This document shows positions 1 to 6,976 of a stretch of 32,221 nucleotides of DNA, one piece after another. Both the position numbers and the translations under genes were made by a program. The notes beneath the pieces were generated by a model. The model searched no databases, was not told the DNA's origin, and saw only the letters and a list, made by a program, of their open reading frames with translations. Position 1 is the stretch's first letter. The number at the start of each line of letters is the position of its first letter. The DNA comes from Amycolatopsis echigonensis (GTDB taxonomy: Bacteria; Actinomycetota; Actinomycetes; Mycobacteriales; Pseudonocardiaceae), in NCBI RefSeq assembly GCF_014174495.1, contig NZ_JACJHR010000089.1, positions 1 through 32,221 on the forward strand, given 5' to 3'.

Positions 1-55
1 TGGTGTACGCCGGATAGTCGACATCATCGAGATCGCGCAGATCAGTCCTGGTCAC
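1..55 (-). CDS. N-terminus of a MerR-family (HspR-like) regulator, cut by the window edge
   Basis: Only the first 18 codons are present. The GTG at 55 has a well-placed ribosome site (ggagg, seven bases upstream). The peptide reads VTRTDLRDLDDVDYPAYT, and the frame stays open to the window edge. From memory, the DLDDxDYPAYT stretch is the usual lead-in to the MerR helix-turn-helix of an actinomycete regulator often found beside hsp20 genes. The DNA-binding domain itself lies outside the window. The gene is divergent from the gene at 214. If the assignment is right, it could control the heat-shock-type genes that follow; this is inference from position only. Confidence 0.5.
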   Translation of the reverse strand, partial: MTRTDLRDLDDVDYPAYT

Positions 56-135
56 GAGCGGGCCTCCCACGGACACCACGGGTCGACCTGACCCTCACCC
101 GACACTCTCCGAACCACGGTACCTCCAGTGGCGCC

Positions 136-164
136 TTGACATAATCTACAGTACTCACTATAAG
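136..164 (+). promoter_or_regulatory. Consensus sigma-70-type promoter
   Basis: TTGACA (136-141) is followed by exactly 17 bases and then TATAAG (159-164), inside an AT-rich patch (about 139-175) that stands out in this very GC-rich DNA. Transcription would start near 171 and read the gene at 214. Both hexamers are almost perfect matches to the housekeeping consensus, unusual for an actinomycete. The divergent regulator at the left edge may act here. Confidence 0.7.
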
Positions 165-213
165 AAAAGTATCGGTCAGAACCTGGTGGACACACAGCTG
201 GGGAGTGATCGAG

Positions 214-609
214 ATGGATGGCACGAGCATCGCCCGCACGGCGGGAAGCGACCTCGCGTGGCCCCTGGAGGTCGGGCCGGCTCGCTTCGCCGACCTGATC
301 TGCGCGGAGCCCGCGTGGGTGCGCGCGGAGTTCGACGCGATCGTCGCCGCCAACTTCGGCTCCTCCGCGACGCGGCCTCTCCCGCCGCACGACCGGCCAC
401 CAGGACCAGCGCCCACCCGTCGCCACCGCGGCGACGAGGCGTCGTCGCGCCGCGACCCGCTGTCCCACGCTGTCAGCGGTGATCTCGCGCGGACCGCGCG
501 GCGAGTCGGAGCTCGCGAACGGTCTCCTCCGCCGCCGCTGTGCGACGCCGCGCCGACCGCGCGGACCCTCTTCCCGGATCGCAGCACCAGCGAACACGTA
601 AGGAGGTGA
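214..609 (+). CDS. Small hypothetical protein (131 aa)
   Basis: The ATG at 214 is preceded by ggggag with eight bases spacing, and a consensus promoter lies about 50 bases further up. An in-frame GTG at 205 sits inside the ribosome site and is not used here. Residues 1-50 look like a folded domain (for example WPLEVGPARF and AEFDAIVAANFG). The rest is rich in Pro and Arg and ends with a low-complexity RSPPPP-type tail. I recognise the general pattern from hypothetical actinomycete proteins, but no function. The stop codon overlaps a perfect aggaggt ribosome site at 601-607 that has no usable start codon after it, suggesting a downstream gene was lost. Confidence 0.5.
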   Translation: MDGTSIARTAGSDLAWPLEVGPARFADLICAEPAWVRAEFDAIVAANFGSSATRPLPPHDRPPGPAPTRRHRGDEASSRRDPLSHAVSGDLARTARRVGARERSPPPPLCDAAPTARTLFPDRSTSEHVRR

Positions 610-1001
610 TAACGGCACGACCGTACCGGGGCACCATCACGTGAACCTGCCCGTGGCAGCCGGCTCTCGTCGTTGGCTGGCACACCGGTGAGCAATGCCA
701 GCACCGCGTCTCGTGACGCACCTACCGACCCGCCACGGCCAGCACCGGTCACGGTCGTCGCTGGGGACAGCGTCCAGCCTTCCTCGATCATGTGAATCCG
801 CGAGGCCCGCCACTGCATCGCCAGGGCGGGCTTCGGCGCGTCCGGGCACCCCCAGGTTCCCTCGCCGTCGTCGCCGAAGTTGTGGTCACGGGAACAGAAA
901 AGCTGAGCGGACCGTTAGCAAGAATGAGCGGCGGGGATGCAGCCCCGTCCGATCGGAACTGACCTGATCGACAACCTGATGGTGTGGAAGGAGACTGTGA
1001 C
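610..1001. other. 392 bp without a convincing gene; leader of the first hsp20
   Basis: Short open frames exist on both strands but none combines a ribosome site with protein-like composition. The stretch starts with an orphan aggaggt motif (601-607). TTAGCAA at 915-921 recurs upstream of the second hsp20 gene (4286-4292) and may belong to a shared control site. No HspR-type repeat (CTTGAGT-N7-ACTCAAG) is visible. Confidence 0.5.
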
Positions 1002-1433
1002 ATGTTGATGCGTACCGACCCGTTCCGCGAGCTCGACCGGCTGACCCAGCAGTTCTTCGGCGCCAACGGAACCGCGGCCCGTCCCGCGGCGATGCCGATG
1101 GACGCCTACCGCACCGGGGACGAGTACGTGGTCGCATTCGACCTGCCCGGCGTCAGCCCGGACTCGATCGAGGTGAACGTCGAGCAGAACGTGCTGACCG
1201 TCAAGGCCGAACGCCCCGGCCAGACCAAGGAGCACGTGGAGTACCAGGTCGCCGAGCGGCCCCGCGGCGTGTTCAGCCGGCAGCTGTTCCTGGGCGAGGC
1301 TCTGGACGCCGAGCACATCCAGGCCGGCTATGAGGCCGGTGTGCTGACGCTGCGAATCCCGGTGGCTGAGAAGGCCAAGCCCCGCAAGATCGCCATCAGC
1401 GCCGGCAGCGACCGCAAGCAGGTCAACGCCTGA
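1002..1433 (+). CDS. hsp20: Hsp20/alpha-crystallin small heat-shock protein, copy 1 (143 aa)
   Basis: This is an ATP-independent chaperone that holds unfolding proteins as cytosolic oligomers. The alpha-crystallin domain covers about residues 35-130, with the typical FDLPGVSPDSIEV strand pair, the NVLTVKAER strand and a C-terminal AGVLTLRIPV strand. The chosen start is the ATG at 1002, eight bases after aaggag; an in-frame GTG at 984 lacks a ribosome site. It begins MLMRTDPFRELDRL, almost the same as the paralogue at 4440. A strong hairpin follows at 1452. The gene heads a run of same-strand genes that includes a J-domain protein. Confidence 0.93.
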   Translation: MLMRTDPFRELDRLTQQFFGANGTAARPAAMPMDAYRTGDEYVVAFDLPGVSPDSIEVNVEQNVLTVKAERPGQTKEHVEYQVAERPRGVFSRQLFLGEALDAEHIQAGYEAGVLTLRIPVAEKAKPRKIAISAGSDRKQVNA

Positions 1434-1451
1434 CCCGCACGCCCTCGCCGG

Positions 1452-1483
1452 CCCCGCCGACGCGCCCCGTCGGCGGGGTGTTT
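1452..1483 (+). terminator. Hairpin after hsp20 copy 1
   Basis: CCCCGCCGAC (1452-1461) pairs perfectly with GTCGGCGGGG (1469-1478) around a 7-base loop and is followed by TGTTT. It probably ends or attenuates the hsp20 transcript before the next gene at 1534. Confidence 0.65.
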
Positions 1484-1533
1484 CCGGGGCCGTGCCGGGG
1501 GAAGCCGACGAGGTGCGGGAAAGGAGGGAACCG

Positions 1534-1938
1534 ATGACCGACACCAGGCATGACGGCGCGGCGCCGATCGACGCAGCGCGGACCGAGGTCGCGCGCGTCG
1601 GCGGGACGCGGATCGACGGGGCGCTGGCCGATGCCCGGCGGCGGCTCGCCGACACCGCCACCGCCCTGCGCACCGGTTTCCCTGGCGCGGCCGAGGTGTC
1701 CGCGGTCATCACCGGCACGCACGAGGTCACCACCACCCTGGCCGACCTGGTGCAGACCCTGATGGACCGCACCCCGGCCCTCGCCGAGCGGCACGGCCCG
1801 CAGGTCAGCAACGAGATCCACGCCGATCTGCGGGCACTGCACGGCTGCCTGACCACCGGCGCACTGCTGCTCGCCCCCGCCCTGGACGACCTGGCCGGTA
1901 CCAACCGCGACGGGAAGACGCCGCAAGGGGAGGAATGA
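1534..1938 (+). CDS. Hypothetical alpha-helical protein (134 aa)
   Basis: The ATG at 1534 sits five bases after aaggaggg; longer versions of this frame lack a ribosome site. The protein is almost all helix-forming (ADARRRLADTATALRTGF, TTLADLVQTLMDRTPALAER) with a charged C-terminal tail. There is no signal peptide or membrane span. It lies directly after hsp20 and its stop overlaps the next gene's first possible ATG, so it is translated in one unit with the following small genes. Small helical proteins of this kind often travel with hsp20 in actinomycetes, but I cannot name a family. Confidence 0.7.
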   Translation: MTDTRHDGAAPIDAARTEVARVGGTRIDGALADARRRLADTATALRTGFPGAAEVSAVITGTHEVTTTLADLVQTLMDRTPALAERHGPQVSNEIHADLRALHGCLTTGALLLAPALDDLAGTNRDGKTPQGEE

Positions 1939-1940
1939 CG

Positions 1941-2135
1941 ATGAGCCTGGACAAGCCCTGGAACGACGTGGCCGACCAGCTGCGCCCCGCCCGACCCGAC
2001 CTGGAGGACGAGTCCGGCGCGGACCCGCTCACCGAGCCGATCGACGTGGTCGAGGCCGACCCGGCCGACGTGGCCGATCAGCGGCGCGTCGTGCCGCTGC
2101 CCGACGAGCCCGCCGACGACCAGTCCTGGCCGTGA
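1941..2135 (+). CDS. Small acidic, probably disordered protein (64 aa)
   Basis: Two ATGs are possible. The one at 1935 overlaps the previous stop as ATGA but has no spacing from the ggggagg ribosome site; the one at 1941 has seven bases spacing and is preferred. The protein starts MSLDKPWNDVADQLRPARPD and is then rich in Asp, Glu and Pro (ADPLTEPIDVVEADPADV), suggesting an extended, disordered acidic chain. It resembles short hypothetical proteins of other actinomycetes. Function unknown. It belongs to the hsp20-dnaJ operon by position. Confidence 0.6.
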   Translation: MSLDKPWNDVADQLRPARPDLEDESGADPLTEPIDVVEADPADVADQRRVVPLPDEPADDQSWP

Positions 2136-2154
2136 TCGACGGGAGCAACGTGCG

Positions 2155-2589
2155 ATGCCCCGTTCCCGCACTCTTTCAGGATCACCGCCCGGCGCGTCGC
2201 TGGCCGTCGCGCTGACGAGGGTGACCGAGGCCGTGCAGCACGCGGTAGGCCGCGTGACAGCCGGCCACGGGCCCGGCCCTGCCGGCCTGCGCGAGGAGAC
2301 CTGGCAGCTGATCTATCTGCTCGGCGCGTTGGGTGACCTGGCCGCAGCGCTGGCACCGCAGGTCGGCGGCTATCCCGAGCGGTATCGGCTGCGTGCCGAC
2401 GACGACGTCGACCCCGCCGAGCACGTCGCCCGCACCTGCCGGGAACTGGCCGCGCTGCGCCACGCGCTGGACGAGGCGGAAGGTGCCGCCCGCGAGGTCT
2501 ACACCGCCGTCAGCCACCTGCACACCGTGCCCGAGAACACCGTGCCCGAGGACACCACGGGAACGGCGAGCAGGACCGACCATCCCTGA
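2155..2589 (+). CDS. Hypothetical helical protein (144 aa)
   Basis: The ATG at 2155 follows gggag by nine bases. The protein has a basic, Ser-rich start and then mostly helices (ETWQLIYLLGALGDLAAALA; HVARTCRELAALRHALDEAE). The tail holds a short tandem repeat, with PENTVPEDT after HTV. No membrane span, catalytic motif or known domain was recognised. It lies 19 bases after the acidic small protein and 8 bases before the J-domain gene, so co-transcription is likely. Confidence 0.65.
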   Translation: MPRSRTLSGSPPGASLAVALTRVTEAVQHAVGRVTAGHGPGPAGLREETWQLIYLLGALGDLAAALAPQVGGYPERYRLRADDDVDPAEHVARTCRELAALRHALDEAEGAAREVYTAVSHLHTVPENTVPEDTTGTASRTDHP

Positions 2590-2597
2590 CGGAGCGG

Positions 2598-2933
2598 ATG
2601 ACCATGTCACCGTCACCGGTACCCGACCCGTACGAAGTACTCGGCGTCTCGCGGGAGGCGACGCCGAGCGAGATCGCCGCGGCCTACCGGGCACTGGTGC
2701 GCCACCTGCACCCCGACGCCGCGCACGCACCCACCGATCCGGCCCGCCTGACCGAGGTGCTCGCCGCCTACGCCGAGTTGCGCGATCCACGCCGACGCGC
2801 GACCGACGACCGCGACCATCCCGCCCCGTCACCATGTCGAGAGCCCATCTCCATTCCCGTGCGGATCCACCGCCCCGGTGCGCGCAGCCAACCCGACCTG
2901 CGAGTCGGCCCCGTCCGCCGCCACCTCCACTGA
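2598..2933 (+). CDS. Short J-domain (DnaJ-like) co-chaperone (111 aa)
   Basis: Residues 9-60 form a J domain: DPYEVLGVSREATPSEIAAA, then RALVRHLHPD with the diagnostic His-Pro-Asp at 38-40 that stimulates Hsp70 ATPase. It lacks the Gly/Phe region, zinc fingers and C-terminal domains of full DnaJ, so it is a type III J protein. The C-terminal 40 residues are basic (IPVRIHRPGARSQPDLRVGP). The ATG at 2604 has better spacing from the ggag site than 2598, so the true protein may be two residues shorter. The same operon carries hsp20, so the pair probably hands substrates to Hsp70. Confidence 0.82.
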   Translation: MTMSPSPVPDPYEVLGVSREATPSEIAAAYRALVRHLHPDAAHAPTDPARLTEVLAAYAELRDPRRRATDDRDHPAPSPCREPISIPVRIHRPGARSQPDLRVGPVRRHLH

Positions 2934-3142
2934 CCGCGCGACTGACCGCCTCCGCACCGACTTTCACCGGGTCCGCGACTTGATGCCCGGCAGGCGTGTC
3001 ACCACCGGTTCCCGCAGGTCATGTGGCATCGACTGCGCTGGCGCACCGGATGCACCCCCAGGGTTCATGGGTAACGGGCGGCCTGACGGGATACCCGAGG
3101 TAGTCAGGCGTTGCGGCGCCCGGCAGCCGACGAGAGGCAATC

Positions 3143-3871
3143 ATGGACCGCGCACGGGACGAGATGTGGCCACAGGTGCTGGACGAGGTCACCGGCGCGC
3201 TGGAAAGCCTGACTGCGGCGTTGGGCAGCGTGGACGACTTCACCGTCTTGCTGCAGCAGGTGTGCGCCCAGGTCACCAAGGCCATACCGGGCGTGGACGA
3301 AGCGACCGTGACCCTGCTCGACGATGGCAACGCCCGGACCGCGGCCACGACCAGCGACGTCGTCGCCGGCCTCGACGGTGACCAGTACGCCCTCGGACAC
3401 GGACCCTGCCTCGACGCCGCGCGATCAGGCGCGCTGGTGCGCGTGTCGATCGCCCAGGCCCGTGACCGCTGGCCGGACTTCGCCCGCGACGCCACCGAGG
3501 CAGGATTCGCAAGCTTCCTGTCCGCGCCGATCGTCATCGACGACGGGCACGCCGGCGCGGTGAACTGCTACAGCACCCACGCTCACGGCTTCGCCGAACT
3601 GGACGAGAAACTGCTCGACCTCTACACCAGCGCCGTCACGGCGGCCCTGCGCGTCTACCACCGCTACCAACACGCCCGCCGCACCGCCGCGCACTTGCGG
3701 ACCGCGCTGGAGAGCCGGGCGGTGATCGACCAGGCCAAAGGCATCCTCATGGCGGTCAGGCGGATCGACGCCGACCAGGCATTCACCCTGCTGGTCGAGC
3801 AATCCCAGCGCGACAACATCAAGCTGCGTGACCTCGCCACCCGGTTCGTCGCGCACGTCACCAGCGCGTGA
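3143..3871 (+). CDS. GAF-ANTAR transcription antitermination regulator (242 aa)
   Basis: Residues about 20-165 form a GAF sensor domain (VTLLDDGNARTAATT, GHGPCLDAARSG, SAPIVIDDGHAGAVNCYS). Residues about 175-238 form an ANTAR RNA-binding domain (LESRAVIDQAKGILMA, DADQAFTLLVEQSQR, LRDLATRFV). ANTAR proteins bind paired hexaloop hairpins in nascent RNA and prevent termination; in actinomycetes they are typically linked to stress sensing by GAF. The start is an ATG five bases after gagagg. A 209-base gap separates it from the J-domain gene, so it probably has its own promoter. Its RNA target was not identified here. Confidence 0.9.
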   Translation: MDRARDEMWPQVLDEVTGALESLTAALGSVDDFTVLLQQVCAQVTKAIPGVDEATVTLLDDGNARTAATTSDVVAGLDGDQYALGHGPCLDAARSGALVRVSIAQARDRWPDFARDATEAGFASFLSAPIVIDDGHAGAVNCYSTHAHGFAELDEKLLDLYTSAVTAALRVYHRYQHARRTAAHLRTALESRAVIDQAKGILMAVRRIDADQAFTLLVEQSQRDNIKLRDLATRFVAHVTSA

Positions 3872-4273
3872 TCCCCGACGAGGCGGTGATCGTCGTCAGC
3901 CAGCACTCCGGTTGTCCACCGACCGCTTCGGCGAGCAGCTGCTGGGTGGTGCGCAGCGCGGCAGCCAGTCGCGTGCGCCGGTCCCTCCAAGTCGTCGACG
4001 CGACGCTGGGTAGATCTCCACCCCACCTATGCTCTCGCACTCACCGCACAACCCACCCCGCATGTCTGACCACCGCCTGGCCACCTGTCCACGCAGGCGC
4101 ACACCGTCACACCTGCCCAGGCTCGGCAGGACAGCAAGTGCGCGCCGCCGGTCAACCGTGCGGCCCTGCCAAATCAGGACGGTCCGCGGTGCTGATGTGC
4201 TCTTGCGTCTGATTCCCGAGTCGACAGGCCGTTCCAGCACTGCCGTCACACCATCCTTGAACTGCACCTTCAT
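3858..4273 (-). pseudogene. Frameshifted remnant of a small hypothetical gene
   Basis: The reverse strand encodes a protein-like N-terminal part from ATG 4273 (MKVQFKDGVTAVLERPVDSG, RTVLIWQGRTVDRRRALAVL, GECESIGGVEIYPASRR). Near 4010 this frame turns into low-quality sequence. Helix-forming sequence continues first in a second frame (RRVDDLEGP) and then in a third (TRLAAALRTTQQLLAEAVGG), which keeps G or C at nearly all third positions down to the stop at 3858. The simplest reading is one or two small indels in a once-continuous gene of about 135 codons. An intact shorter protein (4273 to 3896) is the alternative. It ends inside the 3' end of the ANTAR gene (14-base convergent overlap). Confidence 0.4.
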
Positions 4274-4439
4274 ACTTCAATCCATTTAGCAATAGATCGA
4301 CGCGTGAACTACATCACATAGGGAACATAGGTCAGGAGTAGTGCGTTGCTAGGGATGTCAGCGACGTGATGGTGCTGACGCGACGCGGTTGTCCGCGACG
4401 CGAGCACACGGACACGACGAAGGGAAGGAGGAGAACGCC
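4274..4439. promoter_or_regulatory. AT-rich divergent control region upstream of hsp20 copy 2
   Basis: This is one of the few AT-rich patches in the window. TTAGCAA (4286-4292) also occurs upstream of hsp20 copy 1 (915-921), and its inverse TTGCTA lies at 4346-4351, giving a widely spaced inverted pair. CGCGACGCG occurs twice as a direct repeat just before the ribosome site (about 4378-4402). No CIRCE or HspR consensus was found. Which of these is an operator is unknown. Confidence 0.35.
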
Positions 4440-4889
4440 ATGCTGATGCGTACTGATCCGTTCCAGGCGCTGGACCGGTTGAGCCAGCAGTGGTTCGGCA
4501 GTGGTTTCGGCGGCGGCCTGTCGCGGTCGGCGGTCATGCCGATGGATGCCTACCGCTCCGGCGATGAGTTCGTGGTGCACTTCGACCTGCCCGGCGTGAG
4601 CCCAGAGTCCATCGATGTCGATGTGCAGAACAATGTGCTGACGGTCAAGGCGCAGCGCACCACGGTCATCGACGAGAACGGCGAGAAGGTCGAGACGATC
4701 ATCAGTGAGCGGCCGACCGGCACGTTCAGCCGGCAGCTGTTCCTGGGTGACACCCTCGACACCGGCAACATCCAGGCCAGCTACGACGCCGGGGTCCTGA
4801 CCCTGCGCATCCCGGTCGCCGAGGAGGCCAAGCCGCGCAAGATCGCCATCACCAGCGGCACCGGGGAACGCCAGGCGATCAACGCCTGA
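4440..4889 (+). CDS. hsp20: Hsp20/alpha-crystallin small heat-shock protein, copy 2 (149 aa)
   Basis: Second cytosolic holdase chaperone of the cluster. The ATG at 4440 follows aaggaggag with a six-base gap. The alpha-crystallin domain spans about residues 40-138 (HFDLPGVSPESIDVDV, NVLTVKAQR, FSRQLFLGD, DAGVLTLRIPVAEEAKPRKI). Compared with copy 1 it has an insert of about six residues in the loop after VKAQR (TTVIDENGEKVE). The shared MLMRTDPF start and PRKIAI tail show that the two copies arose by duplication. It has its own leader, so the two genes could answer to different signals. Confidence 0.93.
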   Translation: MLMRTDPFQALDRLSQQWFGSGFGGGLSRSAVMPMDAYRSGDEFVVHFDLPGVSPESIDVDVQNNVLTVKAQRTTVIDENGEKVETIISERPTGTFSRQLFLGDTLDTGNIQASYDAGVLTLRIPVAEEAKPRKIAITSGTGERQAINA

Positions 4890-5059
4890 CCCCTGGTCGC
4901 CGCTCCGCGGTGATAATTCGGCGCTCACCTCAGTGCACGTGGTGACGCGGTCATCGACGCCTGGGCGCCCCTGACCCTTTCCGGCGGCCTGGGCGCGAGC
5001 CGCCCGGCGTCCTGTCGACGCGGCAGCACGGGTGAAGTGCCGACCGTCCCGTCTCTTAC

Positions 5060-5106
5060 GAGCCGGTCGTCGTGCGCGGTATTTGGCCGCGCACGACGAC
5101 TGGCTC
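5060..5106 (+). repeat. Long near-perfect hairpin (20-bp stem, 7-base loop)
   Basis: Bases 5060-5079 and 5087-5106 are complementary over 20 positions with a single G-T pair (position 6 of the stem), around the loop TATTTGG. The 3' side runs into TGTTCTGTTGG. It lies 170 bases after hsp20 copy 2 and 49 bases before the DUF2905 start. It could be the hsp20 terminator, or a leader structure or attenuator for the redox operon. The stem is far longer than most intrinsic terminators in such DNA. Confidence 0.85.
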
Positions 5107-5155
5107 TGTTCTGTTGGTGGGGAACATCGGGAAGCGGTGGGAGGAGAGATCCACG

Positions 5156-5368
5156 ATGGGCACGAATATCGGGCCGTACGTGGTGGCGGCGGGACTGGTG
5201 CTCGCCGTTGTCGGCGTGCTCGCGTGGACCGGTGGGCTGTCGTGGTTCGATCGTCTCCCGGGCGACATCCGCCTCATCGGCGAGAACGTCCGCGTCTACA
5301 TGCCACTCACGTCCATGCTGTTGGTGTCCGTCGTGCTGTCTCTGGCCATGACGCTGCTTCGCCGATGA
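5156..5368 (+). CDS. DUF2905 two-span membrane protein (70 aa)
   Basis: The ATG at 5156 follows ggaggaga. The protein is two hydrophobic spans (about residues 7-27, VVAAGLVLAVVGVLAW, and 48-66, LTSMLLVSVVLSLAMTLL) joined by the diagnostic GGLSWFDRLPGDIRLIGENV segment of DUF2905. Length matches the family (about 70). Role unknown. It opens an operon of redox genes; 55 bases separate it from the peroxiredoxin. Confidence 0.85.
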   Translation: MGTNIGPYVVAAGLVLAVVGVLAWTGGLSWFDRLPGDIRLIGENVRVYMPLTSMLLVSVVLSLAMTLLRR

Positions 5369-5423
5369 GGCTCGCGCCGACCGGCGCCGCGCCACCCGAA
5401 TCTTTGTCAGGGAGGTGAGGATC

Positions 5424-6200
5424 ATGATTCCCGCTCGTGGCTGGGATCGGCTGCACGAACTGGAGCAGCGGTTCGCCGACCTCGGTGACCGTCTGGACGC
5501 GGACTCCCCGGTGACCGAGGCACTGTCGGTGCTGCACGCGATCACCCAGGAAATCGTGCAGCACGTCCCCGTGACGGGGGAGACACAGGCCGTGGGGCAC
5601 CAGGCGCCCGACGGCATCACCACGCAGGGCGTGACGCTGGAAGACGTCGCGAACTTGCACCGCAGCGCGCCCCCGATGCAGGGCGCCCGCGAGTCCACTG
5701 GCCTGGCGGTAGGCACCCGAGCACCCGATTTCACGTTGCCAGACGCGAAGAACCGGCCGGTGAGCCTCGCCGATTTCCGCGGGCACCCGGTCCTGCTCGT
5801 GTTCTACCCGCTGGACTGGAGCCATGGGTGCAGTCGACAGTTGGAGCTCTACCAGCAGGAGCTGCCGGAGTTCGCCAGCCGGGGTGTGACCGTGCTTGGC
5901 ATCTCCGCGGACTCCCTCTACAGCCACGGCGCCTGGGCGGCCGTGCGCGGCATCACCTTCCCGCTGCTCGCGGACTTCCACCCCAAGGGTGAGGTCGCCC
6001 GCCGCTACCAGGTCTGGCGCGAGTCCGACGGGTTCAGCGAACGCGCGCTCTACCTCGTCGACGCCGACGGGGTCATCCGCTACGCGCACGTCTCGCCACA
6101 GGTGGACCACATCCCGGACATCTACGAACTGTTCGACGCGCTCGACCAGGTCGCCCAGCAACCCGCGTCGCGCGAACCCCACGACCTGACGAACCTGTGA
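5424..6200 (+). CDS. Single-cysteine peroxiredoxin (AhpC/TSA family) with N-terminal extension (258 aa)
   Basis: Thiol peroxidase expected to reduce hydrogen or organic peroxides in the cytosol. The AhpC/TSA fold starts near residue 92 (GTRAPDFTLPD), with VLLVFYPLDWSHGCSRQ carrying the peroxidatic Cys, then GVTVLGISADS, FPLLADFHPKGEVARRYQVW and RALYLVDADGVIRYAH. It is the only Cys in the protein, so a 1-Cys mechanism needing an outside thiol is likely. The usual TPVC/TFVC motif is SHGC here. About 90 N-terminal residues form helices outside the normal domain (WDRLHELEQRFADLGDRLDA). The ATG at 5424 follows ggaggtga; GTG 5415 lies inside that site. The partner glutaredoxin and thioredoxin genes follow at once. 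Confidence 0.88.
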   Translation: MIPARGWDRLHELEQRFADLGDRLDADSPVTEALSVLHAITQEIVQHVPVTGETQAVGHQAPDGITTQGVTLEDVANLHRSAPPMQGARESTGLAVGTRAPDFTLPDAKNRPVSLADFRGHPVLLVFYPLDWSHGCSRQLELYQQELPEFASRGVTVLGISADSLYSHGAWAAVRGITFPLLADFHPKGEVARRYQVWRESDGFSERALYLVDADGVIRYAHVSPQVDHIPDIYELFDALDQVAQQPASREPHDLTNL

Positions 6201-6221
6201 CCTGTCGAGGAGGTGACGACA

Positions 6222-6530
6222 ATGACGATCCCGATGGTCGCCCCGATCAACCGCGCCGCCCGCACCGTCGGCACGGTCGCGCCCGCCGCGGTCGTCGTGT
6301 ACGGAAACCGCTGGTGTGGCATCACCCAGATGGTGCGCCGCCTGCTGGACCGCGCCGGCGTGCCCTACCAGTACGTCGACCTGGACCTCAACCCCCAAGC
6401 CAGGCAACGACTGCGCTGGCTGGCCGGCGGAGACATCCGCAACCCCGTCGTCTACATCGGCGGCCAGTGGCTGGAACAACCCACCATCCAGGAGCTGCAA
6501 TGGGCACTGACACGACACGGACTGCTGTAA
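6222..6530 (+). CDS. Glutaredoxin/mycoredoxin-like protein with one active-site Cys (102 aa)
   Basis: A thioredoxin-fold redox carrier. VVVYGNRWCGITQMVRRLLD is the first strand and helix with the active site, then YQYVDLDLN and NPVVYIGGQWLEQPT match the glutaredoxin core. The motif is C32-G-I-T instead of CxxC, so it is a monothiol type, and Cys32 is the only Cys. The ATG at 6222 lies eight bases after aggagg. It sits 21 bases after the single-Cys peroxiredoxin; mycoredoxin-1 reducing AhpE in mycobacteria is a known precedent for such a pair. The reading frame overlaps the thioredoxin gene by 31 bases. Confidence 0.8.
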   Translation: MTIPMVAPINRAARTVGTVAPAAVVVYGNRWCGITQMVRRLLDRAGVPYQYVDLDLNPQARQRLRWLAGGDIRNPVVYIGGQWLEQPTIQELQWALTRHGLL

Positions 6531-6976
6531 CCGGGGCGATCACACCGTGCCCTCGGTGCGGGCGCCGCAACCGGACTCCGGTTGCGGCAGCCGGCCATCC
6601 CCGCTGCGGGGCGTGCAAGACCGACCTGCCCTGGCTGGTCGACGCCGACGACACCAACTTCGAACCCGCCGTCCAGCACGGCACACTGCCCGTCCTCGTG
6701 GACATCTGGGCGCCCTGGTGCGGCCCCTGCCGCACGATGGCCCCGGTCATCGATCAACTCGCCCGCGACCAGGCCGGACGGCTCAAAGTCGTCAAGGTCA
6801 ACGCCGACCACGCGCCCCGCACCGCCCAGCGACTCCAGGTCCGCGGTATCCCCACCCTCATCCTGATGAGCAACGGCACCGAACGCGGCCGGATGGTCGG
6901 CGCTCAACCCGCGCACGCCCTCCAGAACTGGCTCACTCAACAGGGGGCCATCGCCGGGACAGGAGGACCAAAATGA
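6500..6976 (+). CDS. trxC: Thioredoxin-2 type protein with N-terminal zinc finger (158 aa)
   Basis: Disulfide reductase with the classical active site W73-CGPC (Cys74, Cys77). An N-terminal zinc motif CPRC (17-20) and CGAC (36-39) is diagnostic of the Trx2/TrxC type. Conserved elements include PVLVDIWAPWCGPCRTM, LKVVKVNADHAPRTAQRLQV and RGIPTLILMSNG with the cis-Pro. The ATG at 6500 follows aggag by five bases, inside the end of the glutaredoxin gene. It is likely the reducing partner for the peroxiredoxin or monothiol protein encoded just upstream. Confidence 0.93.
   Translation: MGTDTTRTAVTGAITPCPRCGRRNRTPVAAAGHPRCGACKTDLPWLVDADDTNFEPAVQHGTLPVLVDIWAPWCGPCRTMAPVIDQLARDQAGRLKVVKVNADHAPRTAQRLQVRGIPTLILMSNGTERGRMVGAQPAHALQNWLTQQGAIAGTGGPK

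Noticed and set aside
695..967. Forward open frame (90 codons) before hsp20 copy 1
   Set aside because: Arg/Ser/Pro-rich without a ribosome site or any domain-like segment.
915..2171. Long reverse-strand open frame (418 codons)
   Set aside because: It lies antisense to hsp20 copy 1 and the following well-started genes; composition is a mirror of their codon bias.
4286..4352. CIRCE operator upstream of hsp20 copy 2
   Set aside because: Only part of the motif (TTAGCAA/TTGCTA) is present and the arms are about 50 bases apart instead of 9.
5307..6518. Long reverse-strand open frame (403 codons)
   Set aside because: Shadow of the peroxiredoxin and glutaredoxin-like genes, which have clear motifs and ribosome sites.
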